Source of the DNA: DASSBG01 sp965651365
Lineage (GTDB): Bacteria; Pseudomonadota; Gammaproteobacteria; Xanthomonadales; Rhodanobacteraceae
Reading direction: 5' to 3'
Assembly: GCA_965651365.1 (NCBI GenBank)
Contig: CBFGSA010000014.1
Coordinates: forward strand, 1 to 31,920
Length of the DNA stretch: 31,920 nt
Position 1 is the first letter of the stretch. Every line of letters starts with the position of its first letter. Both the position numbers and the translations under genes were made by a program. Shown here in pieces: positions 1-7,388 of this stretch. The notes beneath the pieces are model-generated. The model ran no database searches and had not been told where the DNA came from. It saw only the letters and a program-made list of their open reading frames with translations.

Positions 1-1
1 T

Positions 2-286
2 TCCGCTGACGGCGACGGCGTGGGTGAATTCCACAATGCGCTGGTGCAGCTTGACCAGGCGCCGGAGCGGGCAAGCCTTGACAGCCGGCTCAAATCCATC
101 GAGCACAGCATGGGCCGCGACCGCGGCGATGCGGCCAAGGTCGCCATCGACATTGACATCCTCGCCCACCAGCAGGATGGGATCTGGCGTGTCGATCCGC
201 ACGCCCGGGACAAGGGCGAGCTCCACCGTGCCATGGTTCAGGCCCTGCTCGAACAGGCCGGAATCACCCTCGACACTGCCCTGTAG
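2..286 (+). CDS. FolK-like pterin pyrophosphokinase, C-terminal part (5' end outside window)
   Basis: The open frame runs in from the left edge, so the N-terminus is missing. HPPK (FolK) transfers pyrophosphate from ATP to 6-hydroxymethyl-dihydropterin in folate synthesis. The visible part has the family order: a NALVQL strand, a stretch ending IEHSMGRDRG (the usual IE..xGRxR segment), and IDIDIL, which corresponds to the LDLDIL motif carrying the two magnesium-binding aspartates. The usual GPR just before that motif is absent, and a short AAKVA takes its place, so this may be a diverged paralogue rather than the main FolK. The convergent neighbour is a pteridine reductase, which supports a pterin role. 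The TAG stop lies inside a REP-like palindrome. The family call is fairly sure; the exact substrate is not. Confidence 0.62.
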   Translation, partial: SADGDGVGEFHNALVQLDQAPERASLDSRLKSIEHSMGRDRGDAAKVAIDIDILAHQQDGIWRVDPHARDKGELHRAMVQALLEQAGITLDTAL

Positions 287-305
287 GAGCGGCCGACGGC
301 CGCGA
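282..305. repeat. REP-like palindrome overlapping the stop of the FolK-like gene
   Basis: TGTAGGAGCGG followed by a CGGCCGC arm and then GA. The arms GCGGCCG and CGGCCGC can form a short hairpin. This resembles the GTAGGAGCGGC...GCCGCGA repeats scattered through Pseudomonas and Xanthomonad genomes. A second copy with the same framework sits at 2509-2532. The gene's TAG stop codon is the TAG of TGTAGG. Confidence 0.6.
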
Positions 306-465
306 AGAGGATCACCGCGAATACCGGCGGCCTCGTGATACCCATCGCGGGCATGGGCCGCTCGCATGTTGACACCCGGCAAGGCCAAACACGCTTGTCG
401 GGTGGAGGGATTTGGTCCACATCTGGCCTTGAGCACAGACGGTAGGAGACGTCGTCCCGCCCCGC
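287..465. other. Convergent intergenic region, no gene seen
   Basis: This lies between the convergent FolK-like gene and pteridine reductase. It holds the remainder of the REP-like palindrome and, at 441-470, a second GTAGGAGAC...GCCTAC inverted arrangement that reaches the reductase stop codon. No credible ORF or RNA gene was seen. Confidence 0.5.
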
Positions 466-1215
466 CTACATGTGCAGCAGGCGACCGCCGTCGACGGGCA
501 GGGTCACGCCGCTGACGTAGCCGGCATCGCGCAGCAGGTACAGCACGGCGCTGGCGATGTCTTCCGGGCTGCCCTGGCGCGCCAGGGCGGTGCGCTCAAG
601 CACCATGGCTTCGGTCTCGGCCTTGTCGGGATTGGTCGACCACAGGATGTTGCCGGGTGCCACCGCGTTGACCCGCACTTCCGGGCCCAATGCCTGCGCC
701 AGCGCACGGGTCAGCATCGCCAGCGCCGCCTTGCTGGCGCAGTAGATGGGGTGCTCGCACAGCGGCCGCTCGCCGTAGATGTCGGTGATGTTGACGATGG
801 CGCCCTGACTTGCTTTCAGGTGCGGCGCGGCGGCCTGGGCCAGGAAGAACGGTGCACGGGCATTGGCCGCGAACAGCGCGTCCCATTGCTCCGGCGTGGC
901 CTCGGCCAGCGGCGTGGCGTAGTAGGCCGAGGCATTGTTGACCAGGTTGTCGAGGCGGCCGAAATGATCGACTGCCGCAGCGACGAGGCCAGGCAGGCTG
1001 GCGGTATCGGCCAAGTCGGCTTGCACGCTGATCACCGAACCCTTGCGCGTGGCTTCGAGTTCGGCACACAGGGCCTGCATCTCGGCCGTCGAGCTGCGGT
1101 AGTGCAGGACCAGATTGTGTCCGGCTGCGTGCAGGCTGTGCGCAATCTGCGCGCCGATCCGCCTTGCGGCGCCGGTGATCAGCGCGACCGGCCGGCTGTC
1201 GTCGGTGTTCTGCAT
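466..1215 (-). CDS. folM: Pteridine reductase (PTR1/FolM-type SDR)
   Basis: This 249-residue short-chain dehydrogenase probably makes tetrahydropterins (dihydromonapterin or dihydrobiopterin reduction) with NADPH in the cytoplasm. The cofactor motif is TGAARRIG at residues 14-21, where arginines replace the usual glycines as in pteridine reductases. NNAS is at 93-96. The catalytic set is Asp145, Tyr158 and Lys162. Aspartate replaces the normal SDR serine, and the 13- and 4-residue spacings match Asp181/Tyr194/Lys198 of Leishmania PTR1. The start ATG has an AAGGAG ribosome site upstream. It converges on a FolK-like gene and diverges from the mechanosensitive channel. Its TAG stop falls in a TGTAGG sequence like those of the nearby REP elements. 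The family is clear; the exact pterin substrate is inferred. Confidence 0.82.
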   Translation of the reverse strand: MQNTDDSRPVALITGAARRIGAQIAHSLHAAGHNLVLHYRSSTAEMQALCAELEATRKGSVISVQADLADTASLPGLVAAAVDHFGRLDNLVNNASAYYATPLAEATPEQWDALFAANARAPFFLAQAAAPHLKASQGAIVNITDIYGERPLCEHPIYCASKAALAMLTRALAQALGPEVRVNAVAPGNILWSTNPDKAETEAMVLERTALARQGSPEDIASAVLYLLRDAGYVSGVTLPVDGGRLLHM

Positions 1216-1271
1216 CGTGCGGCTCCTTCGGTCACAATAAGCGCTTCCCAGAATAGCTCAAGGCTCCGCTG

Positions 1272-2513
1272 ATGCCGCAACGCATCGAAGACTTCCTGGC
1301 CCGGCCGTGGATGCAGACCCTGCTCGGTCTGGTCCTGCTGGCTTTCATCGCCTGGCTGGCCTGCCTCATCACGCGCCGCGTGCTGCTGCGCGTGATCCAG
1401 GCGGTCACCAGGCGCACCGTGTGGACCTGGGACGATGCGCTGGAAAAGCACGGTGTGTTCAAGCGCCTGGCGCAGATGGTGCCGACCCTGGTGCTGCAGT
1501 TCGGCATTACCCTCGTGCCCCACATCCCCGACAACATCGACATGCTGGTGCGCAATGTCGCGCTGGCACTGACGGTGCTGTTTGCGCTGCTGGCGGTCAG
1601 TGCCGCGCTCAACGCGCTGGAGGACCTGTACCAGTCCAGCCCGCAGGGCCGGCACCGCTCGATCAAGGGCTATGTGCAGTTGTTGAAAATCGTGCTGTTC
1701 GTGATCGGCGCCATCGTCATCATCGCCAGTCTGATCGACCGCTCGCCACTGCTGCTGCTGTCGGGACTGGGTGCGGTGTCGGCCGTGCTGCTGCTGGTGT
1801 TCAAGGACACCATTCTGTCGCTGGTCGCCAGCGTGCAACTGGCCTCCAACGACATGCTGCGCATCGGCGACTGGATCTCGATGCCGAGCGCCAATGCCGA
1901 TGGCGACGTGATCGATGTGGCCCTGCACACGGTCAAGGTGCAGAACTGGGACAAGACCATCAGCACGATCCCGACCTGGCGCCTGATCTCGGAGTCGTTC
2001 CAGAACTGGCGCGGCATGACCGACTCCGGCGGCCGGCGCATCAAGCGCGCGCTGCATCTGGATGCTTCGCGCGTGGGCTATCTCGATGACGAGGCGCTGG
2101 CGCGGCTGCGCAAGTCGCGCCTGCTCGACGAGTACCTTGAGCAAAAGCGCAATGACATCGACACGTGGAACCGCGAGCTGGGCGAGGCCGGCCAGGTACC
2201 GATCAACCAGCGTCGGCTGACCAATCTCGGCACCTTTCGCGCCTATGCCCAGGGCTACATCGAGGCGCATCCGGACATTCATCCGGGCATGACCCGCATG
2301 GTGCGCGTGCTCGACCCGACAGCGCAAGGTATCCCGGTCGAAATCTACTGCTTCACCAGGACCACGGCCTGGCTGGACTTTGAGCGCATCCAGGGCGACA
2401 TCTTCGACCACCTGATCGCGATCCTGCCCGAGTTCGACCTGGCCCTGTACCAGCAACCGGCCGGCAGCGATTTTGCCGGGCTCGCCCGCACGGACAGCCC
2501 CGAAGCCGTGTAG
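1272..2513 (+). CDS. ybdG: YbdG-family mechanosensitive ion channel (MscS superfamily)
   Basis: This 413-residue inner-membrane protein would open under membrane tension and release solutes on hypo-osmotic shock. Hydrophobic segments lie at about 15-38, 72-95 and 92-112, followed by a pair near 138-185 that ends in the pore-lining helix of the MscS fold (SGLGAVSAVLLLVFKDTILS). A beta domain with GDWISMP follows. The length and the soluble C-terminal insert with GRRIKRAL and a tryptophan-rich stretch match E. coli YbdG (about 415 aa) rather than the shorter MscS. The gene diverges from the pteridine reductase, with a 56 bp gap. The TAG stop is part of a REP-like palindrome. The channel superfamily is certain; assignment to the YbdG branch is strong but by eye. 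Confidence 0.85.
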   Translation: MPQRIEDFLARPWMQTLLGLVLLAFIAWLACLITRRVLLRVIQAVTRRTVWTWDDALEKHGVFKRLAQMVPTLVLQFGITLVPHIPDNIDMLVRNVALALTVLFALLAVSAALNALEDLYQSSPQGRHRSIKGYVQLLKIVLFVIGAIVIIASLIDRSPLLLLSGLGAVSAVLLLVFKDTILSLVASVQLASNDMLRIGDWISMPSANADGDVIDVALHTVKVQNWDKTISTIPTWRLISESFQNWRGMTDSGGRRIKRALHLDASRVGYLDDEALARLRKSRLLDEYLEQKRNDIDTWNRELGEAGQVPINQRRLTNLGTFRAYAQGYIEAHPDIHPGMTRMVRVLDPTAQGIPVEIYCFTRTTAWLDFERIQGDIFDHLIAILPEFDLALYQQPAGSDFAGLARTDSPEAV

Positions 2514-2532
2514 GGGCGGGCCATGCCCGCGA
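2509..2532. repeat. REP-like palindrome overlapping the stop of ybdG
   Basis: TGTAGGGGCGGGC, then AT, then GCCCGCGA. The framework is the same as the copy at 282-305 (TGTAGGxGCGG...CCGCGA), and the arms GCGGGC and GCCCGC pair. The gene's TAG stop codon is again the TAG of the repeat. Confidence 0.6.
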
Positions 2533-2601
2533 GAGCGAAAAAACAGTCCGCCTCTTGAGCGCCTTGCCGCTGCGAGCAACGCCGTCCAGTACACTGTTCC
2601 G

Positions 2602-3600
2602 ATGAAGCAAGCGTCGAGCAAAAAACCGGCCGCCGAACAGCGCAGGGAGTGCGTCGGACAGGTCACGACCACCCCGCAACCCGAGGACCGCACGCCGCGC
2701 TCGAACCGGATCTTCGAGGCACTGCTGACACACGTGCCGCCACGCCACCGCGAGCGAACCCGTGACCTGCTGGTGCTGATCCGGATGGATCGCCCGGTCG
2801 GCGCATTGCTGCTGTTGTGGCCGACCTGGTGGGCGCTGTGGCTGGCCGCCGGCGACTTCCCACCGCTCGGTCTGCTGCTGATCTTCACCCTGGGCGTGTT
2901 CGTGATGCGCTCGGCCGGGTGCGCCATCAACGACTATGCCGATCGCAATCTGGACCCGAAGGTCAAGCGTACCGCCGGCCGACCGCTGGCTGCGGGCCGG
3001 GTCACGCCGCGCGATGCCCTGATCGTGTTCGGCGTGCTGCTGCTGGTGGCCTTCGGTCTGGTGCTGCTGACCAATCCGCTGACCATCAAGCTGGCTTTTG
3101 TCGGCGCCGCGCTGGCGGCCATCTACCCCTTCACCAAGCGCGTTACCCACCTGGCCCAGGTGGTGCTGGGCGCAGCCTTCGGCTGGTCGATCCCGATGGC
3201 CTTCGCCGCCGTCAGCAACGAACTGCCGCCGCTGTGCTGGCTGCTGTTCCTGGCCAACGTGCTGTTCTCGACCATCTACGACACCGAATACGCCATGGTC
3301 GACCGCGAGGACGACCTCAAGGTAGGCGCCAAGTCCACCGCGATCCTGTTCGGCGATGCCGACCTGCCGATCCTGGGCATCCTGATGGCCAGCTTCCTGC
3401 TGGCCATGGGCCTGGCCGGCAGCCGCGCCGACCTCGGCTGGCCGTACTGGAGCGCGATGCTGGTCGCCGCCGGCCTGTTTGCGTGGCAACTGTGGATCAT
3501 GCGCGGCCGGGATCGCCTCAAGTGCCTCGACGCCTTCCGCAACAACAACTGGTTGGGCGGGGTGCTGTGGGCCGGCATCCTGCTGGCCCTGGCGCTGTAA
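2602..3600 (+). CDS. ubiA: 4-hydroxybenzoate octaprenyltransferase UbiA
   Basis: UbiA attaches the polyprenyl tail to 4-hydroxybenzoate in ubiquinone synthesis and sits in the inner membrane with about eight or nine helices. Both aspartate-rich Mg-diphosphate motifs are present: NDYADRNLD after the second helix and DTEYAMVDREDD in the middle. The segments LLLWPTWWALW, QVVLGAAFGWSIPMAFAAV and the ending NNNWLG match E. coli UbiA closely. From the ATG used here the protein has 332 residues, about 40 more than E. coli. No clear ribosome site precedes this ATG, and a GTG near 2730 is an alternative start giving a near-standard length. It converges on the patatin gene with only about 20 bp between stops and no obvious terminator. 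Confidence 0.93.
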   Translation: MKQASSKKPAAEQRRECVGQVTTTPQPEDRTPRSNRIFEALLTHVPPRHRERTRDLLVLIRMDRPVGALLLLWPTWWALWLAAGDFPPLGLLLIFTLGVFVMRSAGCAINDYADRNLDPKVKRTAGRPLAAGRVTPRDALIVFGVLLLVAFGLVLLTNPLTIKLAFVGAALAAIYPFTKRVTHLAQVVLGAAFGWSIPMAFAAVSNELPPLCWLLFLANVLFSTIYDTEYAMVDREDDLKVGAKSTAILFGDADLPILGILMASFLLAMGLAGSRADLGWPYWSAMLVAAGLFAWQLWIMRGRDRLKCLDAFRNNNWLGGVLWAGILLALAL

Positions 3601-3621
3601 TTCCACGACCGGGGACGGACT

Positions 3622-4629
3622 TCAGCGGTGCGGGCGCAGCCTGGGCTGCCAGCGTTCCAGTGCCTCGCGGGTACAGCGGTGACCGATCTCGATCAGTTCG
3701 CCGGCGCGGTGGAATTCGTAGAAGGCGCAGGCGTTGCGCGGGATGGTGATCAGCAGATCCGGCGGCTGTGCCGCGAGTTTCAGGTGGGTGATGGTTTCCT
3801 GCACGGTGTCCAGCGAGCGCGCGAACAGGTCGAACATGCCGGGCTCGGGCGCTCTGCGGGTCGCATCGCCGCCCAGACCCGGCATGCTGGCCACGAAGCG
3901 CTTGAGGCGCTCGACATAGCCGGGGTCCGGCTTGTCGGACACAGCGCTCTCTTTGCCCTTGTAGGGCAGCAGCCGGTTGATCAGGCTGTGCTTGTTGTCG
4001 GCTTCCTCTTCGCTTCCGGAATCGCCGTTGTCGGTCTCATGCAAGCCGGGTTCGGGCTGGCCGTTGATGTCCACGGCCAGGGTGAAATCCGTGTGGTCGC
4101 GCAGCGTGGGCGCCACCGGCAGCGGGTTGAGCAGACCGCCATCGACCAGCAGCCGGCCCTGGTAGTGGTAGGGGCGGAATACGGTCGGGATGGCAATCGA
4201 GGCGCGGATGGCGTCGAACAGGGGGCCGCGCGAGAACCAGACTTCGCGCTGGGCATCGAGGTCCACGGCAACGGCGGTGTAGGGGATCGGCAATTCCTCG
4301 ATGTCGGTGTCGCCGACTAGCTCGCGCAAGGCGCCAATGATGCGGTTGCCCTTGATGAAGCCACCGCCGGACAAGGTCCAGTCGAGCAGTTTGAACACGT
4401 CCATGCGCTCCAGCGGCAGTACCCAGTCGCGGTAGTCATCGAGCTTGCCGGCAGCGTGGATGCCGCCGATCAGGGCACCCATCGAGCTGCCGGCAATCGA
4501 GGCGATCTGGTAGCCCTGTGCTTCCAGTTCTCCGATCACGCCGATGTGTGCATAGCCACGCGCGCCGCCCGAGCCCAGCACCAGTGAAATACAGGGGTTG
4601 TCGCGACTTTGATTGGACTGGTTCAACAT
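3622..4629 (-). CDS. Patatin-like phospholipase (RssA/NTE family)
   Basis: This 335-residue protein is predicted to be a lipid acyl hydrolase with a Ser-Asp dyad. The oxyanion loop GSGGARG is at residues 19-25, the nucleophile elbow GSSMG at 47-51 (Ser49), and the catalytic DGG at 163-165 (Asp163). A charged, probably disordered insert rich in Glu and Asp lies around 200-230. No signal peptide is seen, so it is probably cytoplasmic or membrane-associated, as for RssA-type proteins. The frame continues upstream to further ATGs at 4653 and 4710. I chose the one nearest the patatin domain because an AGG-containing stretch precedes it, but the start is uncertain. It lies downstream of, and in the same direction as, the WYL regulator, so co-transcription is possible. 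Confidence 0.85.
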   Translation of the reverse strand: MLNQSNQSRDNPCISLVLGSGGARGYAHIGVIGELEAQGYQIASIAGSSMGALIGGIHAAGKLDDYRDWVLPLERMDVFKLLDWTLSGGGFIKGNRIIGALRELVGDTDIEELPIPYTAVAVDLDAQREVWFSRGPLFDAIRASIAIPTVFRPYHYQGRLLVDGGLLNPLPVAPTLRDHTDFTLAVDINGQPEPGLHETDNGDSGSEEEADNKHSLINRLLPYKGKESAVSDKPDPGYVERLKRFVASMPGLGGDATRRAPEPGMFDLFARSLDTVQETITHLKLAAQPPDLLITIPRNACAFYEFHRAGELIEIGHRCTREALERWQPRLRPHR

Positions 4630-4717
4630 GTCGAGGCCTGTGGTTCTTGTCATTTGTGGACGTAGCGCGTGCCATCGCGAGCGTAGTGGCGATCGAAGCG
4701 GGGGGTTCATGAACAGG

Positions 4718-5428
4718 CTAAGAGCTTGAGCGGTACTGGCTGGCGGCGCGAACCGAACGCAGGTAGGCCTGCATGCCGCGTTCGGCGCTTTCGGGAAATT
4801 GCTCGCCGGTGGGCTCGAATACACTGATCCGGTCGAGCCGAAAATTGCGGAAATCACAGCGCAGCCGACACCAGCTGCCCAGCGTCCAGGTTCCGCCCCA
4901 GAAGGCCAGACACAACGGTTCGATCTCGCGTTGTGTGGCTTGTTCGTTCAGATCACGATAGCAGATGTCGAGCACCGCACGCATCTCGATGGCACTGTGC
5001 AGGTGGTCGAGAGTGGTTGCATACTGGCGGTGGTGTCCGTCCTGCCAAACCGGTGCGAAAATGCGCGTGCGCTGCTCGCGCTGCTTCAGTTCCGGTGGTA
5101 GAACCGCCTCGATCTTGGTCATGGCTGATTTGGCTCCATTGGCCATGCGCAAACCGGCGAAGGCATGCACAAATCTCGCACCGACCACCAGGGCTTCCAG
5201 CTCGTTGCCGGTGAACATCAGCGGCGGGATATCCGAGCCTTTGCGCAGGACATAGCCGACACCGGCCTCGCCCTCGATCGGTACACCCGAGACCTGGAGG
5301 TCGGCCACATCGCGGTAGATCGTGCGCGGCGATACCTCCAGCACCGCGGCCAGACGCCGCGCCGGCAGGGCGGTACGTCGCCCCTGCAGGGTATGGATGA
5401 TCTGGAACAGGCGGTCGGCACGGCGCAT
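4718..5428 (-). CDS. YafY/WYL-domain transcriptional regulator
   Basis: This 236-residue DNA-binding regulator starts with a DeoR-like winged helix-turn-helix (RRADRLFQIIHTLQ, then RRLAAVLEVSPRTIYRDVADL) at about residues 1-60. A WYL domain follows, in which the core reads as YRDLNEQ, REIEPLCLAFWGGTWTLGSWC and the FRLDRI region. WYL domains commonly sense nucleic acid or small ligands. A start 18 bp upstream is also open, but beginning at MRRADRLF matches the family. The patatin gene follows at about 90 bp in the same direction and is a possible target. Nothing shows its ligand. Confidence 0.85.
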   Translation of the reverse strand: MRRADRLFQIIHTLQGRRTALPARRLAAVLEVSPRTIYRDVADLQVSGVPIEGEAGVGYVLRKGSDIPPLMFTGNELEALVVGARFVHAFAGLRMANGAKSAMTKIEAVLPPELKQREQRTRIFAPVWQDGHHRQYATTLDHLHSAIEMRAVLDICYRDLNEQATQREIEPLCLAFWGGTWTLGSWCRLRCDFRNFRLDRISVFEPTGEQFPESAERGMQAYLRSVRAASQYRSSS

Positions 5429-5512
5429 GTCGTCATCATCGCGCAATCGGCGGCATGCGGAAACACGAAGGTGCGCAAGTCCCGTGCGATCGACCCTTGC
5501 CAGTAGTCGGCC

Positions 5513-5578
5513 GCAGGGCGGGTTTCAACCCGCCGTGGAACAAAGCGCGAAGATTCGGCGGATTGAAACCCGCCCTGC
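5513..5578. repeat. Inverted pair of 22-bp REP-type palindromes
   Basis: Two units, 5513-5534 and 5557-5578, are inverted copies differing at one base. Each begins GCAGGGCGGGTTTCAA and is itself a hairpin (GGCGGGTT, TC, AACCCGCC in the first). The arrangement is like a BIME. It lies between the start of the WYL regulator gene and the end of the glutathione transferase gene, where it may act as a terminator or mRNA stabiliser for the transferase transcript. Confidence 0.7.
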
Positions 5579-5613
5579 GAGGCTTCGGCAACTGGCGTGT
5601 TCGCAGTCGACGA

Positions 5614-6252
5614 TTATTGCGCCAGCCCCATCTCGGCCGCCAGCGCCTCGTTGGCCTGGATTGCGCGCTGCTCGGCCGGACGCGACAGCACCCGTTCAAT
5701 GTAGTCGGCGATCACTGGCGTTTTCTCGATCAGCTTGAAGCTGGTGACGAAGTTCAGGGCGTTGCCCCACAGCACGTCGGCTGCGCTGAAACGTTGGCCC
5801 AGGATCCACGGTCCGGCCGCGATCCGGTCGCTGATCGCCTTGAGCGTGGTATCGAAGTCGGCATACGGCGACTGCATGCGCGGCGCGGCTTCGCGCTGCA
5901 TGGCCTTGTCGCCGATCGCCGGCTCGAAACAGGCGGCGTAAAACACCAGCCAGCGCAGGTAGCTGCCCCGGTCGGGATCATCCAGTGTCGGCGCCAACCC
6001 CGCTTTGCGGTAGACATCGGCAAGATAGATATAGATCGCGACGGTCTCGGTGACCACGGTGCCATTGTGACGGATGGTCGGCACCTTGCCCATCGGGTTG
6101 ATGGCCAGGTAGTCGGCGGAAAGCTGTTCGTTGTTTTGGAAGTCGACCGGGCACAACTCGTATTCAGCGCCCAGCTCTTCGAGCAGCACGCGCACCATGT
6201 TGGCCCGGCTGTGCGGGTTGTGGAAAAACACCAGCGAAGTGGATGTGGTCAT
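5614..6252 (-). CDS. Glutathione S-transferase family protein
   Basis: This 212-residue soluble protein conjugates or reduces electrophiles with glutathione. The N-terminal thioredoxin-like half contains FFHNPHSRANMVRVLLEELG (the first strand and active-site helix, with SR in place of the usual SxN/CxN), NPMGKVPTI with the conserved cis-proline, and TETVAIYIYLAD, where the glutathione gamma-glutamyl is bound. The all-helical C-terminal half has the SAADVLWG capping motif. The start ATG follows an AAAGGAG ribosome site. It diverges from fbp across a 131 bp region carrying a perfect inverted repeat. The class and substrate cannot be told. Confidence 0.87.
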   Translation of the reverse strand: MTTSTSLVFFHNPHSRANMVRVLLEELGAEYELCPVDFQNNEQLSADYLAINPMGKVPTIRHNGTVVTETVAIYIYLADVYRKAGLAPTLDDPDRGSYLRWLVFYAACFEPAIGDKAMQREAAPRMQSPYADFDTTLKAISDRIAAGPWILGQRFSAADVLWGNALNFVTSFKLIEKTPVIADYIERVLSRPAEQRAIQANEALAAEMGLAQ

Positions 6253-6297
6253 CGATCGACTCCTTTGCGTTAAAGTGGCGGCCAGTATGCCCGCCAT

Positions 6298-6321
6298 CTG
6301 CTGACAGCGTGGTGTCAGCAG
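6298..6321. promoter_or_regulatory. 9-bp inverted repeat between gst and fbp, possible operator
   Basis: CTGCTGACA and TGTCAGCAG flank six bases (GCGTGG). It is a perfect palindrome in the divergent gap, about 45 bp from the gst start and 60 bp from the fbp start. No T-run follows, so a regulator-binding site is more likely than a terminator. No promoter could be fixed firmly. Confidence 0.4.
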
Positions 6322-6383
6322 CCTGCCGGACATCTCCCGCCCGGTCTGCGACAATGGCGCAACTCATTGCTCGGTAGCCGGAC

Positions 6384-7388
6384 ATGGATCACATCACCCT
6401 TACCCAGTTCCTGGTTGAGGAGCGCCGCGCCGGGCGCGGTGGCGCGGACCTGATGCAGCTTCTGGAAGTGGTCGGGCGCGCCTGCAAGCGCATCAGCGTG
6501 GCCATCGGCAAGGGCGCGCTGGGCGGCGTGCTGGGCGCGGCCGGCAGCGAAAACGTGCAGGGCGAGGCACAGAAGAAGCTGGACGTGCTCTCGAACGAGA
6601 TCCTGCTCGATGCCAATGCCTGGGGCGGCCACCTGGCGGCCTGCGCCTCGGAGGAAATGGAAGACCCGCAGCAGATCCCGGATGCCTACCCCAAGGGCGG
6701 CTACCTGCTGCTGTTCGATCCGCTTGATGGCAGCTCCAACATCGACGTCAACGTGTCGGTGGGCACGATTTTCTCGGTCTTGCGTCGGCCCGAGGAATCC
6801 AGCAGCGCCGTGTCAGAAGCCGAGTTCCTGCAGCCCGGCAATCAGCAGGTCGCGGCCGGCTACGTCGTCTACGGGCCCAGCACCTTGCTGGTGCTGACGG
6901 TGGGCCACGGCACACACGTGTTCACGCTGGATCGCGAGATTGGCAGCTTCATCCTGAGCCGCCGCGACGTGCAGATTCCGCCGGCTACTTCCGAGTTTGC
7001 CATCAACATGTCCAACCAGCGTTACTGGGAAGAACCCATGCAGCGTTACATCGCCGACCTGCTCAAAGGCAAGGACGGCCCGCGCGGACGCGACTTCAAC
7101 ATGCGCTGGGTGGCCTCGATGGTGGCCGACGTACACCGCATCATCACCCGCGGCGGCATCTTCACCTATCCGCTGGACGCCAAGGTCAAGGCCAAGGGCG
7201 GCAAGCTGCGCCTGATGTACGAAGCCAACCCGATGGCCTTCATCGTCGAGCAGGCCGGCGGTGCAGCCAGTACCGGGCGCCAGCGCATCATGGATATCCA
7301 GCCCGACGGCCTGCACCAGCGGGTGCCGGTGGTGCTGGGCTCGCGCGAGGAAGTGGCCCGGGTCGCGCTTTATCATCGGAGTGCCTGA
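6384..7388 (+). CDS. fbp: Class 1 fructose-1,6-bisphosphatase
   Basis: This 334-residue cytoplasmic enzyme removes the 1-phosphate of fructose 1,6-bisphosphate in gluconeogenesis. The metal-binding signature FDPLDGSSNIDVNVSVG is near residue 111. The C-terminal substrate region contains KLRLMYEANPMAFIVEQAGG and QRIMDIQP, and the length equals E. coli Fbp (332). No strong ribosome site precedes the ATG, but the next upstream in-frame codons do not match the family. Its stop codon directly touches the ATG of a 2OG-dependent oxygenase, so the two are very likely co-translated. Confidence 0.96.
   Translation: MDHITLTQFLVEERRAGRGGADLMQLLEVVGRACKRISVAIGKGALGGVLGAAGSENVQGEAQKKLDVLSNEILLDANAWGGHLAACASEEMEDPQQIPDAYPKGGYLLLFDPLDGSSNIDVNVSVGTIFSVLRRPEESSSAVSEAEFLQPGNQQVAAGYVVYGPSTLLVLTVGHGTHVFTLDREIGSFILSRRDVQIPPATSEFAINMSNQRYWEEPMQRYIADLLKGKDGPRGRDFNMRWVASMVADVHRIITRGGIFTYPLDAKVKAKGGKLRLMYEANPMAFIVEQAGGAASTGRQRIMDIQPDGLHQRVPVVLGSREEVARVALYHRSA

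Noticed and set aside
1179..2930. Long minus-strand open frame (583 codons) across ybdG and ubiA
   Set aside because: Repetitive Gln/His/Arg-rich translation opposite two clear genes on the plus strand; treated as a shadow.
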